A stretch of 64,000 nucleotides of DNA, taken from positions 62,001-126,000 of the forward strand of contig JAIYAP010000033.1 in the NCBI GenBank assembly GCA_027488935.1, given 5' to 3'. The translations under genes were made by a program, and so were the position numbers. This DNA comes from Saprospiraceae bacterium (GTDB lineage Bacteria; Bacteroidota; Bacteroidia; Chitinophagales; Saprospiraceae). The notes beneath the pieces are model-generated. The model saw only the letters and a program-made list of their open reading frames with translations. It made no database searches and had not been told where the DNA came from. Position 1 is the stretch's first letter. Every line of letters begins with the position of its first letter. Shown here piece after piece: positions 46,612 to 56,047 of the stretch.

Positions 46612-48516
46612 ATGGCTCTCCAACTCTGCCGGACCTTTCCATTATTCGGGGCATTTGCTTTTATATTCTTGCTGCCACGCATTTTGTGTGCACAAGCCAA
46701 TCCTGTAATTCAGGTCGATTCCAATTTTATCTCTCAATTGGTATTGGCTGAAAGGCTGAAAGATCCGGAGCAAAACCTGGAAATCAACGCAGTGATGTCT
46801 GCACCTTTTGAGGATTTGTTTGCCTTGGAAACAAGTCCGCACATGGCTTTTGGTTTTGATGACTCACGTTGGTGGCTGCGGTTTCGTTTTTATAACCATG
46901 AGGATCGCCCGCGCACCTTGATATTGCGTTTGAACCGAAAAAACTTTGATGAGTTTAAATTATGGCAAAAAACGGAGCGAACGAGCATCCGTTCGGTCGG
47001 TGAAGTGGGGCATTTATTTGAAGATGATCGATTTGTCTTGATTAATGGTTATTATTTTGCGGTGACCCTTCAACCCGGCATGAATGAATTTTGGGCAAAA
47101 TGTCGCAATGAAATTGGTTCTATGCACCTTACTTTGAGTTTGCAGACGCCCGAAAACTTTGCCGTTTTTAGCCGACAGTCGAGCGTGGCGTATGGGGTGT
47201 TTTTGGGCATTATGATGTTGTCGCTGTTTTTTAGTGCCGTGATGCTGTATTATTACCGCGGCTCCTTGTATTTGTTGTACACCGCCTATATTGTCAGTAT
47301 TTTGATGCGGGAAGCGTATTACAATTCCTCCGATTTTGATTTATTCCCCGTATTTCAGCGGTATTGTACGACCATTTTAATCGCAGCAACTTACTCGGCA
47401 TTATTTCGAAGGTTTTTGCGCATCTGGGAGTATTTTCCGCGATTGGATAAATTGATTCAGGTTTATTCGTGGCTGGCATTTACCTGTACGTTGGTGGTGT
47501 GGGGGTTGGTCCAAACAGATCAACGGATGTTCATTCGGATAATATTGCAAACGGCGAATGTTTTTAATTTGGTTTTTATCGCCATGGCCATTGGGGTAAC
47601 CCTGATTATTTTCAAACGTAGTGCCCAAGCTCGGATCATGGTATTGGGGTCTATTCCCTTAGCACTTGCGTTTACGGTCATTTCTTTGCGTAATTTGAGT
47701 TTGATGCCCAATTATCCCATGATTCAATTTTTGGTATTAATTGGTTTTATTATTGAAGTTTTGGTCATTGCCTTCACCTTCACACGTTGGTATCGTCATG
47801 TGGAAATAGACCGTAATTTTTTAAAGTTGCGTATTTCGGTGGAGGCGCAAGAAAAACAAATTGCGGTGCAAGCAGCGGAGCAGCGCGTAAAAGACCGTAT
47901 TGCACGCGATTTGCACGATGATGTGGCGGCCAGTATGTCAGGTATCCGAATTTTAAGTCAGGTGGCTATTCGACAGGCAGATGATAAAGCACAGCATATC
48001 TCGCCTTTATTGCATCAAATTTCCCGCAGTGCGCAGGCAACACTGGATGGCCTCAGCGATATTATTTGGGCTATTAACCCCCATACGGATTATTTAAATG
48101 ATGTTGCCGACCGTATTCGAGATTATGCAGTGCGCACGCTTGAAGTACATGAGATTGACTATCAATTGGATATATCACGAAACTTGCCAGCATTGGACCT
48201 GGATGTGGAAGCGCGGCGCAATATCTACCTGATTTTTAAAGAGTCGGTTAATAATGTTTTAAAACACAGTCAATGTAAAAAACTGGAGATAAAGCTCCTG
48301 GTTGCAGATGGGTTTATGTCGTTGATTTTGGTGGATGACGGTGTAGGATTTGATATGCAAACGGTACAACGCGGCCATGGGCTGGATAACCTGGAAAAAC
48401 GTTCCATAGACATCGGTGGCAGCGTACACATAACATCGTCGCCAGGTATGGGTACCCGGATTGAATTTCGGTTGCCCTTGTCGGAAGTGCGGGTATTACC
48501 AGTGGAAGGGAAATAA
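46612..48516 (+). CDS. 7TMR-DISM sensor histidine kinase (HisKA_3 class)
   Basis: 634 residues. Signal peptide about 1-27 (LPRILCA-Q); an extracytoplasmic 7TMR-DISM extracellular domain (about 30-185, with SRWWLRFRFYNHEDRPRTLILRL); seven membrane segments (about 190-395); a coiled linker; HisKA_3 with RIARDLHDDVAASMSGI (H435); HATPase_c with DDGVGFD and GHGLDNLEKRS. The DISM domain class is thought to bind carbohydrates or related ligands. HisKA_3 kinases normally pair with NarL-type regulators; none is adjacent. Confidence 0.92.
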   Translation: MALQLCRTFPLFGAFAFIFLLPRILCAQANPVIQVDSNFISQLVLAERLKDPEQNLEINAVMSAPFEDLFALETSPHMAFGFDDSRWWLRFRFYNHEDRPRTLILRLNRKNFDEFKLWQKTERTSIRSVGEVGHLFEDDRFVLINGYYFAVTLQPGMNEFWAKCRNEIGSMHLTLSLQTPENFAVFSRQSSVAYGVFLGIMMLSLFFSAVMLYYYRGSLYLLYTAYIVSILMREAYYNSSDFDLFPVFQRYCTTILIAATYSALFRRFLRIWEYFPRLDKLIQVYSWLAFTCTLVVWGLVQTDQRMFIRIILQTANVFNLVFIAMAIGVTLIIFKRSAQARIMVLGSIPLALAFTVISLRNLSLMPNYPMIQFLVLIGFIIEVLVIAFTFTRWYRHVEIDRNFLKLRISVEAQEKQIAVQAAEQRVKDRIARDLHDDVAASMSGIRILSQVAIRQADDKAQHISPLLHQISRSAQATLDGLSDIIWAINPHTDYLNDVADRIRDYAVRTLEVHEIDYQLDISRNLPALDLDVEARRNIYLIFKESVNNVLKHSQCKKLEIKLLVADGFMSLILVDDGVGFDMQTVQRGHGLDNLEKRSIDIGGSVHITSSPGMGTRIEFRLPLSEVRVLPVEGK

Positions 48517-48555
48517 AAAAGGTGTCATCTCCATGGAAGAGATGACACCTTTTTT
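48515..48555. terminator. Bidirectional terminator between the DISM kinase and DUF2911 genes
   Basis: A-run plus GGTGTCATCT (48521-48530) pairs perfectly with AGATGACACC plus T-run (48540-48555), a 16-bp palindromic stem with a 9-nt loop. The 9-nt core GGTGTCATC/GATGACACC is the same as in the hairpin at 16807-16840. Confidence 0.88.
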
Positions 48556-48571
48556 ATTATTTCAAGATATA

Positions 48572-49423
48572 TTACATTTTTTTCTTCCACTCCGCGATCG
48601 ACTTATCGTTCATGCGTGGGTAGTCGGTATTGCTGTCAATTTTAGCCAATTCCGTGCTGCGTTCTGCTGCTGCGATCGCGTCTTTGTAGCGACCCAATTC
48701 AGCAAGGATGAGTGCTTTTGTGCGCACCATGTAAAATTTCTCGCTTTTATCAAGCGCCATTTGGATCCAGGCCAATGCAACATTAAGGTCTTTCTTTTCT
48801 TCCAGGTAGTAGCGGGCAGCCTGGTAGTAGGTCGTTGCTGATGGGCCTTCCATTTGTGATTTGATATCGGACAATACCTTTGTATCGGTATCAACGGTCA
48901 CTGGAATCACCAATTTAGTTAATTCCCAGCTCATTTCAACGTCGGCACCACTGTTTTTCAAGTTGCTGATGTTAAAAGTAAGGGTTTCAACTGTTTCTTT
49001 CAGCGCAACTGGTTTTACCATAAATTTTACGGCTACATCATTTTCGGTGAAGTCTTTACCAGGCACACCCCAAAAATTAGTGTTTTTATATAAAATAACG
49101 GTCCATTCTTTTTCACCAGGAATGGTGTACAAAGCATAAGTTCCAGCCGCAAGTTCGCTGCCATTTACTTTAACTTTGTCGCTGAAAGTTACTTTGGTAG
49201 AGGCGTTGGCGCCGGTGCGCCACATTTCACCGAATGGAACGAGTTCGCCGAAAATTTTGCGGCCTTTGGTGCTTGGGCGTGAGTACTCAATATCCATTTT
49301 AACCAAACCGAACTCCTGGGAAATTTTTCCAGTTGGGCTAGGCGATGGGGTTTTGATTTGAGCGAAAGAAGTGGTGCATGCCAAAAGGAATGCAAGGGTT
49401 GAAAGGATGACTAATTTTTGCAT
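48572..49423 (-). CDS. DUF2911-domain exported protein with TPR-like C-terminus
   Basis: 283 residues. Signal peptide about 1-21 (TTSFA-Q). The DUF2911 domain (about 28-165) shows MDIEYSRPSTKGRKIFGELVPFGEMWRTGANASTKVTFSDKVKVNG and GTYALYTIPGEKEWTVILYKNTNFWG, all typical. The C-terminal ~90 residues are helical and repeat-like (YYLEEKKDLNVALAWIQMALDKS, AELGRYKDAIAAAERS). The function of DUF2911 is unknown; it is common in Bacteroidetes and is periplasmic. Confidence 0.9.
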   Translation of the reverse strand: MQKLVILSTLAFLLACTTSFAQIKTPSPSPTGKISQEFGLVKMDIEYSRPSTKGRKIFGELVPFGEMWRTGANASTKVTFSDKVKVNGSELAAGTYALYTIPGEKEWTVILYKNTNFWGVPGKDFTENDVAVKFMVKPVALKETVETLTFNISNLKNSGADVEMSWELTKLVIPVTVDTDTKVLSDIKSQMEGPSATTYYQAARYYLEEKKDLNVALAWIQMALDKSEKFYMVRTKALILAELGRYKDAIAAAERSTELAKIDSNTDYPRMNDKSIAEWKKKM

Positions 49424-49475
49424 GATGTTGGTTTATAATTTTGACAATAGAACGTATGAATGTTCTAAAGGTTGG

Positions 49476-49483
49476 CAAATGTA
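49476..49483 (-). promoter_or_regulatory. Probable -7 element of the DUF2911 gene
   Basis: Minus strand TACATTTG, an exact TAnnTTTG, 52 nt before the ATG at 49423. The nearest TTG complements give spacers of 14 or 25 nt, both outside the usual range. Confidence 0.4.
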
Positions 49484-49591
49484 AACAGGTTTTTGATCAA
49501 TTTTGGGGCAACCGCATTTGGTTTTAAAGATTGAATACTTGGTTTTGGTCTAAAATTGAGGTTTTTAAATAATTTTAAGCAGTTTATTGCC

Positions 49592-50044
49592 ATGAAAATA
49601 CATTATACTTGTTTGCCATTTGAGGCGCTTTCCGGCAGCGAATTGTATGAAATATTGGCTTTGCGGCAAGAGGTCTTTGTCGTTGAGCAAAACTGCCCTT
49701 ACCTGGATTGCGACGGGAAGGACCTCGTTTCCTGGCATTTATTAGGACGAGATGCGGGGGGCAAACTGGTGGTGTACACGCGTTTGATTCCTGCAGGGGT
49801 ATCTTATCCGGCCTATCTTTCCATTGGACGGGTCGTTAGCGCGCCCTCTGTGCGTGGGATGGGTGCTGGCCGTGATTTGATGCTTAAGAGCATTGAAATG
49901 ACACGCCATTTATTTGGAAATCAGCCGATTAAAATTGGCGCCCAGACCTATTTATTGGCATTTTATACAAGTTTGGGCTTTCAATCTACGGGCGAGGAAT
50001 ACCTGGAAGACGGCATTCCGCATACGAAAATGTTTTTACGTTAG
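49592..50044 (+). CDS. ElaA-type GNAT acetyltransferase
   Basis: 150 residues from the ATG at 49592 (MKIHYTCLPF). The ElaA pattern is clear: YEILALRQEVFVVEQNCPYLDCDGKD at the start, SIGRVVSAPSVRGMGAGRDLM (acetyl-CoA pyrophosphate loop, R/G-x-x-G-x-G), then AQTYLLAFYTSLGF and GIPHTKMFLR. The substrate is unknown. Its end overlaps the convergent tocopherol-cyclase-like gene by 9 nt. Confidence 0.87.
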   Translation: MKIHYTCLPFEALSGSELYEILALRQEVFVVEQNCPYLDCDGKDLVSWHLLGRDAGGKLVVYTRLIPAGVSYPAYLSIGRVVSAPSVRGMGAGRDLMLKSIEMTRHLFGNQPIKIGAQTYLLAFYTSLGFQSTGEEYLEDGIPHTKMFLR

Positions 50045-51004
50045 AGACGAAACCTCCCCGGCCAATTCCAGGCCGGAAGTGCTACTGCGGCCTTCGAAAA
50101 TGCGTTTCCCTTTGTGTATCAACTCCACGTGTAGATGCGCCTGCAAGCTTTCATTGATTTTTCCGGTCATCGCACCTGATAAGGGTGATATCAGGGCGGT
50201 TCCTTCCGATTGTTGGGCATGGATTTGCAAAGTTTGACCAGGACCGGTAAATACCAGGGTGACCTGATCGTCTGCAATTTCCAAATGTTTGGTTGCCCCC
50301 GTGTAGGTAGCAAAACGAAACAAACGACCTTCCAGCCAAAAACCACTGATAAATCCGATAAAATGGCTGTTGAGCCAAGGAATATGGGCCACGGAAGCAA
50401 TTAAAGAGGCTTGCTCATTGGAATCAAAATGGTTGCTTTGCATCCATACATAGGCCTTCGGAAAAGATTGGCCCCAGTCTTTTTCAATATAACCTTTGCC
50501 GCCCTGGAAGTCATACACCACCCCGTTGTGTTCCAAACTGCCTTGTAAGGTGTGGTGCATACTTACAATACCATGAAAACACTCCATAAATGGTACAAAA
50601 GAAAACCAGCCCATAATACCGGGTGCGCCCAGCATTTTTGGCCAGGGCTGTGTATTTATAAATTGAATATGCCCTTTTGTTTCGGGTAAGTTGAGGGTCA
50701 TTTCTTGGGCCGAAAACGCATTATTGCCCAGTTTAAGTGCAAAATGCCGCAATGCCGGCTGAAACTCATCTGCATGAAACTGGTAATATTTGGCCTGGTT
50801 GGCCGTGCCATCCATCACTTGAATAAAGGCATGTTGATTGCCCTCCGCATCCATGGAGATCCCGGGAATAATGGCCAAAGCCTGTTTTTGATCGGCAGTG
50901 ACCAGTTTGAAGTACCAACCCTCAAAATAATTACGGGTTTTGCCCCAGCCGTGGTATTGATCTGGATGCCAGGTCGCGTGTAAGCGATTTAAAAAGTGGG
51001 ACAT
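50036..51004 (-). CDS. Tocopherol cyclase-like protein
   Basis: 322 residues without signal peptide. The pattern of the tocopherol cyclase family (VTE1/slr1737-type) is visible: KTRNYFEGWYFKLV near the start, GIVSMHHTLQGSLEHNG, FQGGKGYIEKDWGQSFP and GFISGFWLEGRLFRFATYTGA. In phototrophs the family closes the chromanol ring of a prenyl-quinol; in heterotrophs its substrate is unknown. It starts 12 nt after aroC, which makes chorismate, the precursor of quinones. Family call is confident, enzymatic role is inference. Confidence 0.82.
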   Translation of the reverse strand: MSHFLNRLHATWHPDQYHGWGKTRNYFEGWYFKLVTADQKQALAIIPGISMDAEGNQHAFIQVMDGTANQAKYYQFHADEFQPALRHFALKLGNNAFSAQEMTLNLPETKGHIQFINTQPWPKMLGAPGIMGWFSFVPFMECFHGIVSMHHTLQGSLEHNGVVYDFQGGKGYIEKDWGQSFPKAYVWMQSNHFDSNEQASLIASVAHIPWLNSHFIGFISGFWLEGRLFRFATYTGATKHLEIADDQVTLVFTGPGQTLQIHAQQSEGTALISPLSGAMTGKINESLQAHLHVELIHKGKRIFEGRSSTSGLELAGEVSSLT

Positions 51005-51016
51005 GGTAGGTTTATT

Positions 51017-52102
51017 TTAGGCTAAGGTACGAAATCGCAGCCAATGATCGGCTAAAACCAGTGCAGCCATTGCTTCCACGATCGGAACCGCACGCGGTAC
51101 GACACAAGGGTCATGCCGTCCTTTTCCTGTTACTGTCACGGGCATCCCATGTTCGTCGACCGAATCTTGGGCCTGCATAATCGTCGCGACCGGTTTGAAC
51201 GCAACCCGGAAATAAATATCCATGCCATTGGAGATGCCTCCCTGAATGCCACCGGAATAATTTGTCTTTGTTTGAAGCGGCGCTCCGAGTGTATCAGGAA
51301 CTATAAACTGGTCGTTGTGTTCGGAGCCGGTCATGGCAACTCCGGCAAAGCCCGACCCATATTCAAATCCTTTTGCAGCATTGATACTGAGCATCGCTTT
51401 CCCCAAATCGGCGTGTAATTTGTCAAAAACCGGTTCGCCCAGGCCGGGTGGACAACCTGTAACTACACAAGACACCACGCCCCCAATCGTATCACCCGCT
51501 TTTTTGATTTTTTTGATCAAATCAATCATTTGGGCTGCCATAGAAAGGTCGGGACAGCGCACTTCAGTGGATTCCGTGAGGCTTAGATCCAGTGCTTGAT
51601 AGGGTAGGGGTAAGGCAAGCGCGCCTACCTGACTCACATAAGCCTGAACGGAAATACCTTGTTGTTGAAGGATTAGTTTGGCAAGGGCGCCTGCAGCCAC
51701 CCTGGCGGCTGTTTCGCGCGCGCTGGAGCGTCCGCCCCCGCGATAATCGCGAAAACCATATTTAGCCTGCCAGGTATAATCCGCATGACTCGGCCGGTAA
51801 GCCGCTGCAATATGATCGTAATCCTTAGAACGTTGGTCCTCATTCGGAATCAGCATGGCAATGGGTGTGCCGGTCGTTTTGCCTTGAAAAATACCACTGA
51901 GTATTTGGACCGTATCACTTTCCTTGCGTTGGGTAACGATTGCGCTTTGTCCGGGCCTTCTACGGTCGAGTTCGTGTTGAATAAAATCGAGCGACAATGG
52001 GATACCGGGGGGACAACCGTCAATAATACAACCGATTGCGGAGCCATGGGATTCTCCAAAAGTGCTGACGCGGAAAATAGTGCCAAAAGTGTTGCCTGCC
52101 AT
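51017..52102 (-). CDS. aroC: Chorismate synthase
   Basis: 361 residues from the ATG at 52102 ([20 protein letters not shown]); the longer frame to 52213 runs inside the thioredoxin-fold gene and is rejected. Converts EPSP to chorismate with reduced FMN. Signatures: [60 protein letters not shown] and [28 protein letters not shown]. Other shikimate genes are absent. Second gene of the - strand trio. Confidence 0.97.
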   Translation of the reverse strand: MAGNTFGTIFRVSTFGESHGSAIGCIIDGCPPGIPLSLDFIQHELDRRRPGQSAIVTQRKESDTVQILSGIFQGKTTGTPIAMLIPNEDQRSKDYDHIAAAYRPSHADYTWQAKYGFRDYRGGGRSSARETAARVAAGALAKLILQQQGISVQAYVSQVGALALPLPYQALDLSLTESTEVRCPDLSMAAQMIDLIKKIKKAGDTIGGVVSCVVTGCPPGLGEPVFDKLHADLGKAMLSINAAKGFEYGSGFAGVAMTGSEHNDQFIVPDTLGAPLQTKTNYSGGIQGGISNGMDIYFRVAFKPVATIMQAQDSVDEHGMPVTVTGKGRHDPCVVPRAVPIVEAMAALVLADHWLRFRTLA

Positions 52103-52133
52103 GCTGCAAAGTAACGGGAAAAATGCCGGTTCC

Positions 52134-52970
52134 CTATTTACCGCCCGATTTGGCGCTGGTAAATTTCTTTTCGTAGGTTTCCCAAGGAGTTGTCCGGTGG
52201 CTGTTGGTGCCAAAATAATTGAGAATGGCCTCTAACTTACCAGCATCCAGATAGCCGCCTAAGGACTGAATGGTATTCATGCTTTCGTCTAAAAACACCA
52301 CCGTTGGAAAACTCAAACGGTTGTTGAGCCATTCGGCAGCAAGTTCATGGCAACCGCGACCGCCATTCTTTTTGAAATGGTAGGTTTTGTTCTTAAACAG
52401 AATATCATTCGTTTGTTCCGCATTAAACTTTACCGGATAAAAATGTTCATTTAGGTAGGTTGCTACCGATGGATTAATAAAAGTAGTAGAATCCATGTGT
52501 TTACACCAGCCACACCAATCGGTGCATACATCAATAAAAATTTTTCTTTTTTCGGTTTTGCTTTTTTCTACGGCTTCTTCAATGGTCATCCAGTTTACCT
52601 TGCCAACGGCTTTTTTGGCGAGTGTTGGTGCATTTTTGCCCGCATTGTTCGCAACTTTGGTCGTTTTGCTGCCCGTATTTGTGGCTGCGGGCCGGCCATT
52701 TAAGGGGCGCGGCGCATAGGTGCTGGGGGTAGTTTGTGCCTGAATGCCGTTGTTTTCGGAAGGGCGTGGATTGGGTGCAGTTGTTTTGCGTACCGTTCCG
52801 GGATTTGCAGGTTGAGTGGCCGTGGTGGTAGAGCGGGATTGTGATGCCGGCGTAAGATTAGCGCTGGATTTTGCCCGGGGTGCAACAGATGTGTTGGCAC
52901 GGCCGCCATTTTGGGCGCGGCCTTGGCCAGCGCAGCAAATGATTAAAGCAAATAAAAGGAAATTGCGCAT
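52134..52970 (-). CDS. Secreted thioredoxin-fold protein with long low-complexity N-terminal region
   Basis: 278 residues from the ATG at 52970 ([20 protein letters not shown], signal peptide); the longer frame to 53006 starts inside the promoter. Residues about 21-125 are Ala/Thr/Pro/Asn/Ser-rich and probably disordered or surface-spanning. The thioredoxin-like domain (about 130-245) has the CxxC motif [10 protein letters not shown] with a preceding KIFIDVCTD, and [10 protein letters not shown] with the cis-proline. It probably reduces or isomerises disulfides in the periplasm or on the outer surface. aroC follows after 31 nt. Confidence 0.85.
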   Translation of the reverse strand: MRNFLLFALIICCAGQGRAQNGGRANTSVAPRAKSSANLTPASQSRSTTTATQPANPGTVRKTTAPNPRPSENNGIQAQTTPSTYAPRPLNGRPAATNTGSKTTKVANNAGKNAPTLAKKAVGKVNWMTIEEAVEKSKTEKRKIFIDVCTDWCGWCKHMDSTTFINPSVATYLNEHFYPVKFNAEQTNDILFKNKTYHFKKNGGRGCHELAAEWLNNRLSFPTVVFLDESMNTIQSLGGYLDAGKLEAILNYFGTNSHRTTPWETYEKKFTSAKSGGK

Positions 52971-53003
52971 ATCACACGATTCGGTTCTGAAATTGATCAT
53001 TAA

Positions 53004-53034
53004 CAAAAGTACTGCTCTTTAAACCTAAAAACAA
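53004..53034 (-). promoter_or_regulatory. Promoter of the thioredoxin-fold/aroC/tocopherol-cyclase-like operon
   Basis: Minus strand TTG (complement of 53032-53034), 20-nt spacer, TACTTTTG (complement of 53004-53011). Predicted start about 52997, 27 nt before the ATG at 52970. Confidence 0.68.
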
Positions 53035-53081
53035 AAGCATGGGGTGTGTGAAAGGCCGGTTTTAAAATAAGTTTAACCCTC

Positions 53082-53648
53082 TTAGTGCCATTTTTCAATT
53101 GCGCGGTATTCATAACGGGTCATTTGCTCGAGCAGATCAGGAATTGTTTGAGCTACAACACAGAGATTGCGGTTTTCTTTTTTCAAAAAACCATGTTGAA
53201 CCATATTGTCTAACATTGCGATCAATGGGTCGTAATACCCGTTTACGTTGAGTAGGCCAACTGGTTTGCGGTACTGGTGGAGCTGAGCGAGTGTAAGCGA
53301 TTCGAACAATTCGTCCATGGAGCCAAAACCGCCGGGCAGCGTAATCACGCCATCCGTACCTTTGATGAGCAAGGTACGTCGTTCGGCCATCGATTCGACC
53401 AGGATCATGTTTTTAACCCCGGCGTGTCCCAGTTCCAGTTGATTGAGTTGCTCGGTGATCACGCCCGTAATGGGGCCGTTGTTGGCCAATACGGCGTCGG
53501 CAAGTATTCCCATGAGGCCAACGCTTCCCCCGCCAAAAACGACATGAATATTGCGTTCAGCCAGGGTTTTTCCCAACAAAGTGGCTTGTTCGGCAAAGTA
53601 GGGTTCAATGCCTTTGTTCGCACCGCAAAAGACGGCAATAGATTCCAT
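53082..53648 (-). CDS. LOG-family protein (cytokinin riboside 5'-monophosphate phosphoribohydrolase-like)
   Basis: 188 residues, Rossmann-like fold. The family motif PGGxGTxxE appears as LPGGFGSMDELFE (105-115), preceded by MAERRTLLI; the nucleotide-binding start is SIAVFCGANKG and HVVFGGGSVGLMG. LOG enzymes release ribose 5-phosphate from nucleotide monophosphates. In bacteria the role is nucleotide salvage or unknown. The gene is separate from the thioredoxin operon. Confidence 0.9.
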   Translation of the reverse strand: MESIAVFCGANKGIEPYFAEQATLLGKTLAERNIHVVFGGGSVGLMGILADAVLANNGPITGVITEQLNQLELGHAGVKNMILVESMAERRTLLIKGTDGVITLPGGFGSMDELFESLTLAQLHQYRKPVGLLNVNGYYDPLIAMLDNMVQHGFLKKENRNLCVVAQTIPDLLEQMTRYEYRAIEKWH

Positions 53649-53735
53649 GTAAAGGAAGTTGGATGGTTATGAAAATATTTTGGGGCTAATATCCGACAAG
53701 TGCGCAAACAAGTCCAGTTTTTTTTTCAAAGCCAT

Positions 53736-53743
53736 TACCTTTG
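53736..53743 (+). promoter_or_regulatory. Possible -7 element of the 53784 lipoprotein gene
   Basis: TACCTTTG fits TAnnTTTG, 40 nt before the ATG. The best upstream TTT sits 15 nt away, one or two nt short of the accepted range. Confidence 0.35.
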
Positions 53744-53783
53744 TATGTAAAACCATCTTTATTCATCCATACCGATTTACAAT

Positions 53784-55085
53784 ATGTTGCTTCGAACACT
53801 TTTTTTTTCAATCCTTGCTTTGGTGATTTTTAACCAATGCAAAAAAGAGGATCCTGTCCTCATTCCTACGGTTCCAACCCGTTTTGTGGTGCACGTACAC
53901 AATAATTTTAACGAATTGCAAGCCAAATATGCCGTGTTTATTTCCGATGAGGAAGGTAAAATGTTGGCATTTCGGTGGGTTCCGGGCGACGACACCCTCC
54001 AATTGGTGCTGCCGGATGTAAAACAAGGCGCGCGTTATGATTGCACTGTGGCTAAAATTGTAACCCTTGATGCTTCGGGTTCGGGTGTGCGCGATACGAC
54101 GGTTGCACTTACCACTTACACCCAACTTGCCAGCGACGAGCATATTTACTTGCAGCCCAATAATTTTAAAATTACGACCGATTTTCGGGTTCAGTTTACG
54201 AATATTACTTCCTTCGACTCAATTATCATTTCTGACGGACTCACCTTCGCACGTCCACAGGTAGCAAATGGCTTTAACGGACAATATCGAATTACCCATA
54301 CCGGCCGATTTTGGGGCCGAATCAAAATAAATGGGGAGGAAAAATGGCGGTATATGCGCTTTGACAACATCAATCAAAACGATGTAACGGCTTCCATTGA
54401 TGCAACCTTGTTGCCTACCATTTTTGCCCAGGCCAAGGTGATTCAATTGCCTTTTGTGGCACCCTGGAAATATACCGTAGAAGGCATAGAGAATTTGACG
54501 GAAAAGAAAGTTTTTCCTTTGGGCGACCTGAATCGGGCACCCGGTGGCGCAGTAGCAGTTTACAATCAACTCAGTGTATATGAGCCGATTGTAAACGATA
54601 TTTTCAATCCGGAACCCTTGCCTTATAGTAGTTTCCGGGTGCAATTTAGCGGCAACGCTGCACAGCCAGAAGGTTACCGGTACGAAACCGATCGGTTGTA
54701 CACTGTGCTACCTGCGGCCCTAGAAATTCCGAGCTTCGATGCCGTTCCTTCTCCGTTGTCAAACAACCGCTTTTCGGCGGTACAGTGTACGGGCAATTTT
54801 GATTTGTTATCCGTTACGCGTACCATTGCAGGCGTTCCTTCGATTAGTTGGGAGGCCCAGCTTCAGCCGCAGCCGGGAAATGTTGGTTATCGCTTGCCGG
54901 ATTTGCCGAAGGAACTTTCCGACTTGTTTTTTCAGTTAAAGTTGTACAATTTTGGGTCGGCCGTGCAAACCAAGGCGGAGTCGTATGACAACTTAACAGG
55001 TTATGAGGCGGTTATAAAACAACGATTGCTTAATACAGACCCGTTTTGGCAAGCAAAGGCGGGGTATTTGGCCAAAGGCCGTTAA
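53784..55085 (+). CDS. Bacteroidetes lipoprotein of unknown function
   Basis: 433 residues. The signal peptide ends LALVIFNQC with lipidated C19. The mature part is beta-rich and has no recognisable catalytic motif; the first ~110 residues (TRFVVHVHNNFNELQAKYAVFISDEEGKMLAFRWVPGDDTLQLVLP) look like an Ig/FnIII-type sandwich. A TACCTTTG element lies at 53736-53743. A methyltransferase gene follows 14 nt downstream, probably in the same transcript, without an evident functional link. Confidence 0.7.
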   Translation: MLLRTLFFSILALVIFNQCKKEDPVLIPTVPTRFVVHVHNNFNELQAKYAVFISDEEGKMLAFRWVPGDDTLQLVLPDVKQGARYDCTVAKIVTLDASGSGVRDTTVALTTYTQLASDEHIYLQPNNFKITTDFRVQFTNITSFDSIIISDGLTFARPQVANGFNGQYRITHTGRFWGRIKINGEEKWRYMRFDNINQNDVTASIDATLLPTIFAQAKVIQLPFVAPWKYTVEGIENLTEKKVFPLGDLNRAPGGAVAVYNQLSVYEPIVNDIFNPEPLPYSSFRVQFSGNAAQPEGYRYETDRLYTVLPAALEIPSFDAVPSPLSNNRFSAVQCTGNFDLLSVTRTIAGVPSISWEAQLQPQPGNVGYRLPDLPKELSDLFFQLKLYNFGSAVQTKAESYDNLTGYEAVIKQRLLNTDPFWQAKAGYLAKGR

Positions 55086-55099
55086 AAACAACAATATTG

Positions 55100-55900
55100 A
55101 TGGAAACGAATCAGGCATTAATAGATGCCAACAAAGCGGGCTGGAACTTGAAGGCCAAGGTGCACCTGCATGCCGAATTTTATGATGTGGCAGGCTGGAA
55201 AGCAGGAAAAAACAGTTTGAATGAAATTGAACTGCGGGAGTTGGGCTCGGTCGCGGGGAAAAAACTGTTGCATTTGCAATGTCATTTTGGGCAGGATACC
55301 CTTTCGTGGGCACAATTGGGCGCTACCGTAACAGGCAACGATTTTGCGGAAGCCGCCATTGATATTGCCCGAAAGTTGGCCGATGAACTACAAATTCCGG
55401 CGCAATTTGTTTGTTGCGATTTGTACGCACTGCCCGACCATTTGGAGGATCAGTTTGATATCGTATTTACTTCGTATGGTACCATTGGCTGGCTGCCCGA
55501 TCTGGAGCGTTGGGCAAAGGTAGTTGCGCATTTTTTGAAACCTGGTGGGGTATTCTATATTGCTGATTTTCACCCTGTTATGTGGATGATGGACGATGAC
55601 ATGACTTTTTTAAAATATCCGTATCACAATGCGGGTGTGATAGAAACCGAACAGTCAGGTTCGTATGCAGATCGCTATGCTGATTTGAAGTACAAAGAAT
55701 ATGGCTGGAATCATAGTTTGTCGGAGGTCATCAATAGTTTGATCGGGCAAGGTTTGCGGATCGAGTTTTTGAATGAATATCCTTATTCGCCATACAACTG
55801 TTTCAGCAAAATGGTGCAAGGAGCCGATGGGAATTACCGGATTCAGGGACTGGAAAACATTCTGCCGATGGTGTATTCTATCAAAGCAATAAAGGGGTAA
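55100..55900 (+). CDS. SAM-dependent methyltransferase (class I)
   Basis: 266 residues from the ATG at 55100 (METNQALIDANKAGWNLKAK); the in-frame upstream extension to 55046 overlaps the lipoprotein gene. Motif I is GKKLLHLQCHFGQDTLSWAQLGATVTGNDFAEAAI, post-I acidic residue in GNDF, motif III-like LKPGGVFYIADFHP. The Cys/His in LQCHFGQ instead of GxGxG is typical of a subgroup of Bacteroidetes methyltransferases. Substrate unknown. Confidence 0.85.
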   Translation: METNQALIDANKAGWNLKAKVHLHAEFYDVAGWKAGKNSLNEIELRELGSVAGKKLLHLQCHFGQDTLSWAQLGATVTGNDFAEAAIDIARKLADELQIPAQFVCCDLYALPDHLEDQFDIVFTSYGTIGWLPDLERWAKVVAHFLKPGGVFYIADFHPVMWMMDDDMTFLKYPYHNAGVIETEQSGSYADRYADLKYKEYGWNHSLSEVINSLIGQGLRIEFLNEYPYSPYNCFSKMVQGADGNYRIQGLENILPMVYSIKAIKG

Positions 55901-56047
55901 ACAGATATTTCAAGAAATTTTTGCCTGAAAATTAAGGTATCCAGTTAAAAGTTTGGATTTTTCGGCCTTCGAATGTTCCCTGCAACGGTGTAGGGAACCG
56001 AAATATGCGCAATTGTGCCCATCGAATACACCTAATTAACAGACTTT

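Noticed and set aside
52103-52213. aroC start at 52213
   Set aside because: The extra 37 residues are encoded inside the preceding gene's 3' end and are unlike any chorismate synthase; ATG 52102 gives the standard N-terminus.
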